Source of the DNA: Longitalea arenae
GTDB lineage: Bacteria; Bacteroidota; Bacteroidia; Chitinophagales; Chitinophagaceae
Direction: 5' to 3'
Assembly: GCF_016924755.1 (NCBI RefSeq)
Contig: NZ_JAFFJX010000008.1
Coordinates: 1 to 64,000, forward strand
DNA: 64,000 bases
This document shows positions 49,278-57,673 of the stretch, one piece after another; positions within the stretch are counted from its first letter, which is position 1, and every line of letters begins with the position of its first letter. The notes beneath the pieces were generated by a model that had not been told where the DNA came from, ran no database searches, and was given only the letters and a program-made list of their open reading frames with translations. The position numbers and the translations under genes are program-made.

Positions 49278-50348
49278 ATGGCATTTATGGTTCCCGATGA
49301 ATATATCCAATATTACGAAGGCAATAAGATGGGCATCAAAACACCCGGGGGAGAAATTATTATTCCTGCCATTTATGATTTTGTCTCCTCGCTCTCCGAC
49401 GGATTATTCGCCGTTACCGAAGGGAATTATACCGCTTATTTTGATGAAGCCGGGAATGAGGTGCTGCCGTTCAGCAATAAATACGAGTCCTATGGCCATT
49501 TCACGGAAGGAAAGGCCAGGGTATTATTCAGGGGCAAATGGGGCTTTATTGACAAAGCCGGCCGGGAAGTGATACCGCCGCAATTTCATTATACAGAGGA
49601 ATTCTCGAATGGCAGGGCCATTGTACGAAATGAAAAAGAGCAGCATGGCGCTATTGACGAACATGGTGAGCTGGTCATCGATTACCGGTTTTTCGTGCTC
49701 ACGAATTTCGAGAACGGCTATGCCAGGTTCGGCGATATGAAGACCTGGGGGCTGATCGATAAAGCCGGCAATATCGTCGTTCCCCAGCAGTACATCTCCA
49801 TTGGCCGGGTATACAGGAATACAGTAACCGTGCAGGTGCAGGAAGGGGAATTGTACAGGGAAGGCGAGCTCACCATTGGCGGAGCAGTTGTTTGGAACAA
49901 TAATCTTGACTACCTGAATGAGCTCAATCAAAAGAAAAAGCAGTTTATAGCAGCCTGCGAGCAACTGGTGCAGGAAATGTATTCAACCGGTTGCCCCTGC
50001 GAATACGGGCGGTTCAGGGATTTTATTCAATGGAATAAGCCGGTTGGCTTTATTGACCAGGAATTGCTTTTTTCGGCATTCCGGAAAAAACTGCAGGTAC
50101 TCGGGAACGACCTCTTCAGCTGTGAACATTGCGGTACCCAATATCAGCAGAAATGGTCTCAATACAGCGCGTTTTTGTGGGTGCTGAATGTGACTATATC
50201 AAAGGCGGGTAATTTCAACAGCAAGGGAAGCACGGTTGCCGCCAGCATTCCGGCGGCGCTTGGGTTCTATGGCTATGACATAGAAAAATACAGCGGCAAA
50301 TACGAAGAAAGCGATATTGAAACGGTCATGCGCTACCTGCGTTCATAA
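49278..50348 (+). CDS. WG-repeat protein with C-terminal CxxC segment
   Basis: About 356 aa from the ATG at 49278; the frame is open to 49155 but that part looks non-coding. Five or so WG repeats fill residues ~10-210, for example KWGFIDKAGREVIPPQFHY and TWGLIDKAGNIVVPQQY. WG repeats fold as beta structures of unknown binding role. The C-terminal ~130 residues differ: a helix, then CPCEYGRF and LFSCEHCGTQYQ, which could bind zinc. No signal peptide from this start, so probably cytoplasmic. The next gene starts 28 bp later. Confidence 0.82.
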   Translation: MAFMVPDEYIQYYEGNKMGIKTPGGEIIIPAIYDFVSSLSDGLFAVTEGNYTAYFDEAGNEVLPFSNKYESYGHFTEGKARVLFRGKWGFIDKAGREVIPPQFHYTEEFSNGRAIVRNEKEQHGAIDEHGELVIDYRFFVLTNFENGYARFGDMKTWGLIDKAGNIVVPQQYISIGRVYRNTVTVQVQEGELYREGELTIGGAVVWNNNLDYLNELNQKKKQFIAACEQLVQEMYSTGCPCEYGRFRDFIQWNKPVGFIDQELLFSAFRKKLQVLGNDLFSCEHCGTQYQQKWSQYSAFLWVLNVTISKAGNFNSKGSTVAASIPAALGFYGYDIEKYSGKYEESDIETVMRYLRS

Positions 50349-50376
50349 TACATGCGGGTGCATGAAATCGGGTGAT

Positions 50377-50835
50377 ATGAGCATATACTATCTTAAAACG
50401 GAGCAGTTGCTGCCGGTAGATATCCAGCAGGCCTGGGCCTTCTTTTCATCGCCCGGTAACCTGGCCCGGATCACACCGCCAGCCATGGATTTTAAGACCC
50501 TTACCGATATCCGGGAACAGGAGATCTATACCGGTATGCTGATCGATTATACGGTTAAGCCCTTATTCGGTATACCCCTGCACTGGCGAACCGAGATCAT
50601 AGATGTAAAAAAGCCATTCTCTTTTAAAGACGTTCAACTGAAGGGGCCCTACCGGCTTTGGGAACATACCCATACCTTCCAGGAAACTGAAGATGGCGTG
50701 CTGATGCAGGACCTGGTGAAGTACCAGCTACCTTTCGGGCCCCTGGGCCGGCTGACCCATGCCCTGCTGGTACGCAAAAAGCTCGAAGATCTCTTTGCCT
50801 ACCGTAAAGCCGCTATAGAACGTATATTTAAATAA
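50377..50835 (+). CDS. SRPBCC family protein
   Basis: A 152-aa single START-like domain from the ATG at 50377. Diagnostic segments: AWAFFSSPGNLARITPPAM, the central hairpin GIPLHWRTEI and YKLPFGPLG-like LPFGPLGRL before the final helix. Relatives are annotated as ligand-binding or cell-division-inhibitor-like proteins; ligand unknown. It is close behind the WG-repeat gene and ends at a strong terminator. Confidence 0.85.
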   Translation: MSIYYLKTEQLLPVDIQQAWAFFSSPGNLARITPPAMDFKTLTDIREQEIYTGMLIDYTVKPLFGIPLHWRTEIIDVKKPFSFKDVQLKGPYRLWEHTHTFQETEDGVLMQDLVKYQLPFGPLGRLTHALLVRKKLEDLFAYRKAAIERIFK

Positions 50836-50875
50836 AACAGGCGGACAGTCTTTGGTGCTGTCCGCCTGTTTTCAG
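50835..50875. terminator. Bidirectional terminator between convergent genes
   Basis: Perfect 14-bp stem AAACAGGCGGACAG (50835-50848) with CTGTCCGCCTGTTT (50858-50871) and a 9-nt loop. It can stop the SRPBCC gene on the plus strand and the L,D-transpeptidase gene on the minus strand. Confidence 0.88.
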
Positions 50876-50890
50876 CCGCTTCCTGCGCGT

Positions 50891-52516
50891 TTAATGCTTC
50901 ATGAGCAGGTTCGCCAACTGCGCATCCCTTTTGTAAATATCTTCCCTGAAGTTCAGGTCGCCCTGCCGGTCGACCCAGGCCGTAAAATAGGTGATGTAAA
51001 CCGGCATTGGGTTTTTAACCGCCACATATTGTTCCCTGCCGCTTTCCATTGCTTTGGTGATCCTCTCTTCGGTCCAGGCAGCATCTTCACGCAACAAGTA
51101 CATGGCCAGGTTCTTCGGTTCGGCCACCCTGATGCAGCCATGGCTGAATGCCCTTTTACTTTCCTGGAACAGGGTTTTGGAAGGAGTATCGTGTAAATAA
51201 ATGCTATGGCTGTTAGGGAACAGGAATTTTACCGCGCCAAGCGAGTTCCAGGGACCGGGTTTTTGCCGCACACCGTCGCCAACCCTTTCCATATGGTGTT
51301 TGTTCAGGTAATCGGGATCTTTCGCAATACCCGGCAGGATCTCTTTTTTCAGGATGCTGGCAGGTACATGCCAGTAGGGACTGAATACGACCTGGCTGAT
51401 GGTACCGGCGAAGATCACGGTTTTATTTACATCCTTACCCACGACCACGTTCATGTTCCATAACAGCGAATCGTCGTTATAGGCGTGCAATACAAACTCA
51501 GGAATGTTTACGGCGAGGTAGCGGCCACGCACATCAGTGGGCAGCCAGCGGTTCCGTTCCATGTTCACCATTATTTTTTCAATTCGCTGCTGTATGGGTA
51601 CATTCAGCTCTCTGATCATTCCGCCGCCGGCTACACCGTCTTCTTTCATGCCATGCCTCCGTTGAAACCTTTTGACAGCAGGCAATAATGTGATCGAATC
51701 ATAAACAGGCGAGGCCGTATCTGCTGCATTGGTTAGATCACCCAGCAGGAACAGCTTTTTGCGCAGTTGAACGATCAAAGGCGAGCTGTCGCCCGGGCGG
51801 ATGGGCTTATTATCAGGCAGGCGGATGGTGATATTATCGGACGGCAGTGCTTTATATTTCTTGAGATATTCTTTTAGCAGGTTGTATTGCCGGTAAAGCG
51901 GTTCTTTAACCGTTGCGGAATTGCCCGGTTTTAAAATGGAATCCAGCAGGGCGCTATAAGAAAGTTTTTTACGGGGCATTAGCCAGTTGACCTGCTGGCT
52001 GGCGCTCTCTTCCAGTCCGCCCCAAACCTTTTGCGCAAAGAAAAAGTAGAGGGAGGTTAGCAATAATTCTGTTTCCGTTTTCTGGCTGATGTTTTGGGTG
52101 CCGCTGCTATTGATCAGGCTGTCGAGGGTGCGCTTATAGGGCAGCACGGCGTTAAGTCCTTCCTCGGGTAAGTTCTCCAGCCGCATGTGCAGATGGGTGG
52201 CCTGCTCGGTCAGGGCGCCACTTTCATTATGCCAGGCAAATGCATAATTCCGGGTTTTGTAAAAGCTATCCAGATCGGTTTGAAAGCTGCGGAGGGAATC
52301 GTACCGGGCAAAGAAGGCGGGTAAACGGGAGGAAGAAAAACGCAGGGAATTCTGCTCGCTGAAATTACCGGCAATATCCTTTGCCGCTTCTTTTACCAGG
52401 TTATCGATGGAATCTTTTTTGCGATTGTCCGTTGTCCGGTTATCAGATTCCTTACATCCCCAAATACACAGGAGGGCTAGGAAACAAATGGTCCTTTGAA
52501 TAATTTGGTTGCTCAT
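50891..52516 (-). CDS. L,D-transpeptidase, YcbB-like
   Basis: A 541-aa envelope protein. The signal ends in a lipobox-like LLCIWGC. An N-terminal scaffold domain (~60-230) and a peptidoglycan-binding domain (~230-290, IRPGDSSPLIVQLRKKLFLLGD) precede the YkuD catalytic domain (~330-490). The catalytic motif SHGCIRV has H459 and C461. Such enzymes make 3-3 crosslinks in peptidoglycan or attach proteins to it. Single gene, convergent with the SRPBCC gene. Confidence 0.92.
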   Translation of the reverse strand: MSNQIIQRTICFLALLCIWGCKESDNRTTDNRKKDSIDNLVKEAAKDIAGNFSEQNSLRFSSSRLPAFFARYDSLRSFQTDLDSFYKTRNYAFAWHNESGALTEQATHLHMRLENLPEEGLNAVLPYKRTLDSLINSSGTQNISQKTETELLLTSLYFFFAQKVWGGLEESASQQVNWLMPRKKLSYSALLDSILKPGNSATVKEPLYRQYNLLKEYLKKYKALPSDNITIRLPDNKPIRPGDSSPLIVQLRKKLFLLGDLTNAADTASPVYDSITLLPAVKRFQRRHGMKEDGVAGGGMIRELNVPIQQRIEKIMVNMERNRWLPTDVRGRYLAVNIPEFVLHAYNDDSLLWNMNVVVGKDVNKTVIFAGTISQVVFSPYWHVPASILKKEILPGIAKDPDYLNKHHMERVGDGVRQKPGPWNSLGAVKFLFPNSHSIYLHDTPSKTLFQESKRAFSHGCIRVAEPKNLAMYLLREDAAWTEERITKAMESGREQYVAVKNPMPVYITYFTAWVDRQGDLNFREDIYKRDAQLANLLMKH

Positions 52517-52920
52517 CTAAAAAGGAAGTAAAACGCTACAAATAAAAATGGGGTTCATGAATAGAACTGGTGTATTCTCTCGTTGTAGTTTAAGTTAAAC
52601 TGCCAGTTATACCCGTAAACCCCTTACTGTACGCCCTGAACGTATATGATAGGTAATTTCATACGAAGCAATAACCAGACAGTTAAAAAGCAGTAACTAT
52701 TGGCAGATTAGCAATCGTATGCATAATGTCATCTGGATCTGAATGAATTCGCTGAGGTAGTATAAGGCCCTGTTGATCCTGAATAGGGCCATTACAAGCT
52801 TAAGAAATGAAGGAGCAGAGATCTGTGATAATAAGGTACTTACTAACCCGGGCTTTTACAGGCTTTGTAACCCACCGAGTGCCTGTAAAAGTTGAAATTC
52901 CTTCAATTCGCATATACGAA
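52517..52920. other. Gene-free region with two inverted repeats
   Basis: About 400 bp without a gene. A palindrome AGTTTAA-G-TTAAACT lies at 52587-52601. An 11-bp stem CTTTTACAGGC (52853-52863) with GCCTGTAAAAG (52881-52891) and a 17-nt loop lies 30 bp beyond the SWIB stop and may stabilise or end that transcript, although no T run follows. Confidence 0.55.
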
Positions 52921-53292
52921 CTACTTCACGTGTTTGGAAACGATCTTTGCCAGATCGAACATAGAGATCTGATCTTTACCGAACAATGGTTTCAGTTTAG
53001 TGTCGGCATTGATCATTCTTCTGTTCTTTTTGTCTTGCAGATTGTTCTTTCTGATATAATCCCAGATCTTCTTAACGATCTCTGTTCTTGGTAATGGTTT
53101 GCTGCCTACTACTTCAGCTAATACAGGGCTTGCATTCAAAGGAGCCATGAAAGCGGCGTTTGGTTTGCGGGCAGATTTCTTTTTAGGAGCAGCTGCTTTT
53201 TTCTTAGCTACTTTCTTTACTGCTTTTTTAGGAGCCTTCTTGGCTGCTTTTTTTACTGCTTTCTTAGCAGCTTTCTTAGCTGTTTTTGCCAT
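52921..53292 (-). CDS. SWIB/MDM2-domain protein with histone H1-like tail
   Basis: A 123-aa protein. Residues 1-~43 are a lysine/alanine repeat tail (AKKAAKKAVKKAAKKAPKK pattern) like bacterial histone H1 analogues. Residues ~48-123 are a SWIB domain (GSKPLPRTEIVKKIWDYIRK, ending KIVSKHVK). SWIB-only proteins occur in Chlamydia and Bacteroidota and are probably nucleoid-associated or topoisomerase-linked. The high basic charge suggests DNA binding. Promoter element at 53367-53374. Confidence 0.92.
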   Translation of the reverse strand: MAKTAKKAAKKAVKKAAKKAPKKAVKKVAKKKAAAPKKKSARKPNAAFMAPLNASPVLAEVVGSKPLPRTEIVKKIWDYIRKNNLQDKKNRRMINADTKLKPLFGKDQISMFDLAKIVSKHVK

Positions 53293-53366
53293 AGTGTTTT
53301 AAAATTTAAAAGTGAATAATGAAGCGTTTTGAATATTTGTTTGAAAGCAAATCACAGTGAATATAT

Positions 53367-53374
53367 CAAATTTA
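53367..53374 (-). promoter_or_regulatory. -7 promoter element for the SWIB gene
   Basis: On the minus strand TAAATTTG matches TAnnTTTG exactly, about 75 bp before the start codon at 53292. No clear -33 TTTG at the standard distance. Confidence 0.5.
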
Positions 53375-53536
53375 TAGATAACAAAGCGAATTAACGAAAT
53401 ATTCAGCTGTTAAAATCTTTCCGTTCCTCGCCTGTACAGGGCCGTTTCTCTAAGTGAAATTAAGTAAGCTGATGCAAACATAAGACACCTTTTTTATGAA
53501 TACCCCCATTTGTACGAGGTATTTTATCACAATTTT

Positions 53537-53582
53537 ATTGTGCAACCTTTAGGTTACATTAAATTTGCAACCTAAAGGTTTC
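53537..53582 (+). promoter_or_regulatory. Second ArsR promoter with twin operator dyads
   Basis: An exact -7 element TAAATTTG (53560-53567) with ATTG 19 bp upstream. Dyad AACCTTTAGGTT (core of 53542-53557) fills the spacer and its exact reverse complement AACCTAAAGGTT (core of 53567-53582) follows the -7 element. The two dyads are 25 bp apart, compared with 26 bp at the other ArsR promoter. The start codon at 53594 lies 12 bp later. Confidence 0.8.
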
Positions 53583-53593
53583 CTATTTATTTT

Positions 53594-53932
53594 ATGAGAA
53601 GAGATGTATTTCAGGCGATAGCCGATCCCACCCGGCGGGAGATCATCAATATGATCGCCCACCACCCCCTGAATGTAAATGCGGTGGCCGAGAACTTTGA
53701 AGTAAGCCGCACCGCCATTTATAAACACATTAAAATGCTTACCGAATGCGGACTGGTAGTAATTACACAGTTTGGCCGTGAACGCTACTGTGAGGCCCGC
53801 CTGGAAGGGCTCACAGAGGTGGCTGACTGGGTAGAACAGTATCGGAAGATCTGGACCGAACGCTTCGACAACCTGGAAAATTACCTCGACGAACTGGAGA
53901 CAAAGAAGAAGCGGAGCGTCAGGAAGAAATGA
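53594..53932 (+). CDS. ArsR-family (SdpR-like) transcriptional repressor, second copy
   Basis: A 112-aa paralog of the ArsR at 25083, sharing [15 protein letters not shown] and the YKHIKMLTECGLV region. It has a lysine/arginine-rich C-terminus. No metal-binding cysteines. Unlike the first copy it has no AHSA1 gene behind it: the next 290 bp are minisatellite, then an opposing gene. It is either an orphan regulator or has lost its partner. Its promoter has twin dyads with different arms (AACCT/AGGTT against GCAAC/GTTGC), so the two proteins should not bind each other's sites well. Confidence 0.9.
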   Translation: MRRDVFQAIADPTRREIINMIAHHPLNVNAVAENFEVSRTAIYKHIKMLTECGLVVITQFGRERYCEARLEGLTEVADWVEQYRKIWTERFDNLENYLDELETKKKRSVRKK

Positions 53933-53970
53933 GCGTCTTACGCGGTTCGTGTGTGCTGTAAACGCATTTG

Positions 53971-54212
53971 GTTAATGGTGAATGGTCAATGGTGAATGCG
54001 CAACGCTGGCCGCGAAACGGGTAACCGGCGACTGGCAACTGGTAACCGGTGAATGGTGAATGGTCAATGGTGAATGGTCAACGCTGGCCGCGAAACGGGT
54101 AACCGGCGACTGGTAACTGGTAACCGGTGAATGGTCAAGGGTGAATGGTGAATGGGCAATGCGCGCGGCGCCCGGCAACCGGCGACCGGCAGTAACCGGT
54201 AACCGGCAACCA
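53971..54212. repeat. Minisatellite of GGTGAATGGT and GGTAACCGG units
   Basis: A 78-bp block beginning CAACGCTGGCCGCGAAACGG is present at 54001 and again at 54079, embedded in shorter repeats of GGTGAATGGTCAAT and GGTAACCGGCGACTGG. The two blocks differ by few bases. The region lies between convergent genes and has no believable ORF. Simple repeats of this type are frequent in intergenic DNA of this phylum. Confidence 0.85.
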
Positions 54213-54223
54213 CCCTTCCCCTA

Positions 54224-55210
54224 TTAGTCAAGCACCAGCATTTCCTTATTGTACTTGTTCCGGTATTCGACGGGAGAAAGCCCCGTGATCTTTTTAAAGA
54301 TGCTCCTGAAGGCCTTTACATCGCTATAGCCCACATCATACATCACTTCGTGCACATTCTTTCTGCCCGTCTCCAGGTCCTTTTTGGCAGCTTCTATCTT
54401 CACCCTTTGAATATATTCCGTCACTGTATTACAGGTGGCTTTTTTAAAGCGGCGTTCCAGGCTGCGGCGGCCTACCGCAAAGGTGTCGGCCAGGTGATCC
54501 ACCGTTATCTTCTCCTCAAAATTCTTTTCAATATATTCCTGCGCTTTCTTCACCGTCTCATCTTCATGTGATTTCTGCCCCTGGAAAATGATAAAGGGCG
54601 ATTGCAGCGTGCGGTCTATATCGATCATAAACGCCTTCGAAATGAGAATGGCAAGATCACGGCCGGCATATTTCTCGATCATATACACCAGCAGGTTTAA
54701 ATAGGCATAAGCCCCGCCACTGGTATAAATGCCATCATCGTCGGTAATGATCTTGTCATCTACCAACTGCACATCCGGGTACATCGCCCTGAATTCATTG
54801 GCGTAACGCCAATGGGTGGCGCATTGTTTCCCTTTTAGCAAGCCGGTAGCTGCCAGGAAAAAAGAGCCTATGCATAAACTGGCCACCTCGGCGCCCTGTT
54901 CAAACTGTTCTCTTATCCAGGGAAGAAAAGGCTGGTTGTCTTGTACCGCTTTTTTAAAATCGCCATGTATGGCTGGTATGATGATGAGGTCGGTTTTGCT
55001 GATGTCAGCCAGCAAACAATCGGGTTTAATGGTAAAGAGCCCGTCGCGCTGGGTTGTTGCTGCAGCAAGGCCAACCAGCTGAATATCAAACATAGGAGCT
55101 TTGCCCCGGCTGGTTCGCAGGTGATTTACTTCAGAGAGGATCTGGTGCGTTCCTTCTATATTCACCAGGCTGGTATGTCCTTTCGGAATAAGGATCGAAA
55201 CGTGTTTCAT
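54224..55210 (-). CDS. GlxA-type regulator (DJ-1/PfpI domain plus AraC HTH)
   Basis: A 328-aa protein. The N-terminal ~190 residues are a DJ-1/PfpI-like domain with the elbow cysteine C113 in SLCIGSFFLAATGLLKG and a TSGGAYAYLNLL segment. The C-terminal ~95 residues are an AraC double HTH (DTFAVGRRSLERRFKK, DVGYSDVKAFRSIFKKITG). GlxA-type regulators sense small metabolites, often amides or betaines, through the first domain. The upstream region (55211-55561) has an inverted repeat at 55378-55407 that could be its operator. Target genes unknown. Confidence 0.92.
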   Translation of the reverse strand: MKHVSILIPKGHTSLVNIEGTHQILSEVNHLRTSRGKAPMFDIQLVGLAAATTQRDGLFTIKPDCLLADISKTDLIIIPAIHGDFKKAVQDNQPFLPWIREQFEQGAEVASLCIGSFFLAATGLLKGKQCATHWRYANEFRAMYPDVQLVDDKIITDDDGIYTSGGAYAYLNLLVYMIEKYAGRDLAILISKAFMIDIDRTLQSPFIIFQGQKSHEDETVKKAQEYIEKNFEEKITVDHLADTFAVGRRSLERRFKKATCNTVTEYIQRVKIEAAKKDLETGRKNVHEVMYDVGYSDVKAFRSIFKKITGLSPVEYRNKYNKEMLVLD

Positions 55211-55561
55211 CTGTTATTTTTTATGAGCTGAGCGCCCAATTTGGGAATCATTTTGAACTTATATGAACCGGTTCCGACAAACAGGGAGATTACCCTGACA
55301 AAGGGTGAAAACGCATGGATGCAATGATGATCTTTTATGCTAGCTTTCCCTGCTCATAAAGATAAAAAACAATTGTCGCAATCAGCCCCTCAATTGGTCG
55401 TGATTGCACCCTTTGGGTTTCGAAGACCCCATGTAATTTTGAAAACGATTGAGGCAGGCTGTTAGTGATGGCAGTGAAAAAGTACATTTTGTACTAAAAA
55501 AATGCGATCTGATAGTCAGGGGTATTAAACTATAAACGTACAATCGGGTAAAACAAGCACT
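55211..55561. other. Divergent intergenic region with an inverted repeat
   Basis: About 350 bp between the GlxA-type gene and the 69-aa gene. GCAATCA (55378-55384) is repeated inverted as TGATTGC (55401-55407) with a 16-bp spacer. No other structure is evident. Confidence 0.45.
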
Positions 55562-55771
55562 ATGATTGAGGTTTTCAAAACGAATGTACAGGAGTTTTCA
55601 GAAGCTCAAAAGTTGGTAGCTTTATTGAGCCGGCATTTTCCGGGCACGAAAATAAATTTCGACCTCGATGACTGTGACAAGGTCTTGCGGGTAGAAGGCA
55701 ATGACCTGAGAATAGAAAAGGTTATGACAATTGTGACCGGAAAAGGTTTCCTTTGCAAGGTGCTGGACTGA
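55562..55771 (+). CDS. Small hypothetical protein, ferredoxin-like fold suspected
   Basis: A 69-aa protein with ordered alternation of helix and strand (SEAQKLVALLSRHFPGTKI, then INFDLDDCDKVLRVE), resembling small alpha-beta HMA-like folds, but without the metal-binding CxxC. I recognise similar hypothetical proteins in related bacteria but know no function. It starts the run of small cytoplasmic genes on this strand. Confidence 0.6.
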   Translation: MIEVFKTNVQEFSEAQKLVALLSRHFPGTKINFDLDDCDKVLRVEGNDLRIEKVMTIVTGKGFLCKVLD

Positions 55772-55873
55772 ATACCCGTTTGCCCAGAGCAGCAACCATC
55801 TTGCTGCTGCCTTCAAGACCCCGCCTGCCCTGCAAATGATTACGCTATTTCTTAACTATTAAATAAAAAGACC

Positions 55874-56299
55874 ATGCCTGCATTGAATCCTTACTTGAAC
55901 TTTAATGGCAATTGCCAGGAGGCATTCGATTTTTACAAATCAGTATTCGGTGGTGAATTCATCATGGTTGCCCGCTTCAGTGATATGCCAAAGGAATACA
56001 GGGGAGGTGCTCATGAAGACAACAAGATCATGCATATTTCACTGCCCCTCGAAGGCGGCAATATCTTAATGGGCAGCGATGTGCCGGAAGCCATGGAAAA
56101 GGCCACACCGGGCAACAATGTAAATCTAAGCCTGCACCCCACTACGAAAGAAGAAGCCGACAAACTGTTTGCTGGTCTATCAGCCGGTGGTAACGTGATC
56201 ATGCCAATGGCAGATGCTTTCTGGGGCGCCTATTTTGGCATGTTCGTAGACAAGTATGGTATCAACTGGATGATCAATGTAGAAAACAGACAACAGTAA
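55874..56299 (+). CDS. VOC family (PhnB-like) protein
   Basis: A 141-aa protein of the glyoxalase/bleomycin-resistance fold, PhnB/DGPF-like branch. Segments NPYLNFNGNCQEAFDFYKSV, ILMGSDVPE and FWGAYFGMFVDKYGINWMIN are standard for this branch. Catalytic role unknown; relatives include demethylubiquinone-type and detoxifying proteins. It lies 14 bp before a DinB-family gene, a frequent neighbour, and the two are probably co-transcribed. Confidence 0.9.
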   Translation: MPALNPYLNFNGNCQEAFDFYKSVFGGEFIMVARFSDMPKEYRGGAHEDNKIMHISLPLEGGNILMGSDVPEAMEKATPGNNVNLSLHPTTKEEADKLFAGLSAGGNVIMPMADAFWGAYFGMFVDKYGINWMINVENRQQ

Positions 56300-56313
56300 T
56301 TGACAGACAGATT

Positions 56314-56820
56314 ATGAAAACTGCTAACGAATTATACCTGGAATTCAAAGCGGCCACCGATGCGTATCTCGACAAGGTGGCTGCTTTAAGCCAGGCTAAA
56401 ATTAATACCGTTCCATTCGAAGGCAGCTGGACGGCTGCCCAGGTAACGGAACATCTCAGTAAATCAGATAACGCCATGATTGCGGCGCTGAATGGCCCTG
56501 TTCAGCCAACCAACAGGCCGCCGGATGCAGGGGTAGCTAAGCTGCAGGAGATCTTTCTTGATTTCAGCACCAAACTGCCGGCGCCGGAATTTATCATACC
56601 GGCCGAAGGAAATTTTGACAAAGACAGCCTCATTAGTACCTTCAAAGCCGGCCGTGAACAGCTGGGCGAAGCCATTAAAACGCTCGACCTCACCGCTACC
56701 TGCCATATGCCCATATTTGGTAAGCCCACCCGGTTGGAACTGATCACTTTTGTGATCTTCCATACCCTGCGCCATACCAACCAGGTAAAAAAGATCTGTG
56801 AGAAGCTGGTTGCAGCGTAA
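56314..56820 (+). CDS. DinB family protein, first copy
   Basis: A 168-aa four-helix-bundle protein. The helix with SWTAAQVTEHLSKSDNAM carries the usual first metal-binding histidine, and a later FHTLRHTNQVKKICEK holds the other two. DinB/YfiT proteins are metal-dependent thiol or bacillithiol-type transferases or of unknown role. Two bases separate the upstream VOC stop region from its leader, consistent with one transcript. A second DinB gene is at 59735. Confidence 0.87.
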   Translation: MKTANELYLEFKAATDAYLDKVAALSQAKINTVPFEGSWTAAQVTEHLSKSDNAMIAALNGPVQPTNRPPDAGVAKLQEIFLDFSTKLPAPEFIIPAEGNFDKDSLISTFKAGREQLGEAIKTLDLTATCHMPIFGKPTRLELITFVIFHTLRHTNQVKKICEKLVAA

Positions 56821-56852
56821 GCGGCAGATGGCTATTTTGACTATAAGATGGC

Positions 56853-56870
56853 CATACCAGTTATGGTATG
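56853..56870. terminator. Hairpin between convergent genes
   Basis: CATACCA (56853-56859) pairs with TGGTATG (56864-56870) around a 4-nt loop. No T run, so termination is possible but weak. Confidence 0.35.
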
Positions 56871-56893
56871 CCCGTCCTGAACGGCAACGGTCT

Positions 56894-57589
56894 TTACTCA
56901 AACATCAGGGTGCCAAATGCGGAAGGAATATGAAAATCGGGTTTTGCAGCATTGGGTTGTATCCAGCTTATCCAATGTAAATTAGCCCTTGCTTCTCCGC
57001 CTTTACGTTCTGCCCTGAACAAACCAGCCAGCAGGCGCTTGTTCTGCAAAAGGCCCAGGTCATTCAGCGATCGTATACTGACGGCGATCTCAACTACATA
57101 CCCGTTGTTGGATCTTGACGTTTTAATGATCAGCTGCTCATTGGGCCATTTCCAGGCGTAATCCATTTTTCGGTAGTAAGATGCCCGGTAATCAAGCACC
57201 CTGCCGCTAGCATCCATTTCAAGACAATAGTAGGGCGATAAACCGGTGTCGCGGGCCATAAATATTTCCACCCGGTCCGATGCGCCTACCTCTAACTTAT
57301 CATTTTTGTTTACGAGGGTAATAACCGAATCGTCGTTCACCCGGAAAAGACAATAGAGCCAGTTTCCATCCCAAAGCGCCGAAAACGAAGTGGCAGGCGC
57401 TTGCGCTGTTTCCCAGGGATAAGAGAAGCCGGTAAGCAGCTCCGCTTTTTTCCAGCCGGGATGATCGCCTCGGCCGTTGATCTCCATTACATGGGCAGGT
57501 ATTCTTTTAACGGTATACGTTTGCGCATCCGCATTTGCCATATGCAGGAATAAAGCAGTAAGCAGGGAAATAAAAAAAGACAGTTTCAT
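56894..57589 (-). CDS. Secreted CBM9-like carbohydrate-binding domain protein
   Basis: About 231 aa from the ATG at 57589, with a signal peptide ending NADAQ. The whole mature protein is a CBM9-like beta-sandwich of the kind found in Bacteroidota (domain starting VMEINGRGDHPGWKKAELL, ALWDGNWLYCLFRVND, DRVEIFMA, YCLEMDASG). Such domains bind sugar or polysaccharide ends. It lies 84 bp after the dehydrogenase-cytochrome gene on the same strand, suggesting a shared carbohydrate role. Confidence 0.8.
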   Translation of the reverse strand: MKLSFFISLLTALFLHMANADAQTYTVKRIPAHVMEINGRGDHPGWKKAELLTGFSYPWETAQAPATSFSALWDGNWLYCLFRVNDDSVITLVNKNDKLEVGASDRVEIFMARDTGLSPYYCLEMDASGRVLDYRASYYRKMDYAWKWPNEQLIIKTSRSNNGYVVEIAVSIRSLNDLGLLQNKRLLAGLFRAERKGGEARANLHWISWIQPNAAKPDFHIPSAFGTLMFE

Positions 57590-57673
57590 GATATGTATAT
57601 TAGAACCTGTCAGCATCAGGTTAACAGCAAGTTATTGCATTTGCAGCTTGTGGCATTTTGCTTATGCTGCCCT

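Noticed and set aside
52807-53094. 95-aa plus-strand ORF over the SWIB gene
   Set aside because: It lies mostly opposite the SWIB domain, whose protein is clearly real.
53972-54178. 68-aa ORF with SPFTLDHSPVTS-like repeats
   Set aside because: It is translated from the minisatellite and has no gene-like features.
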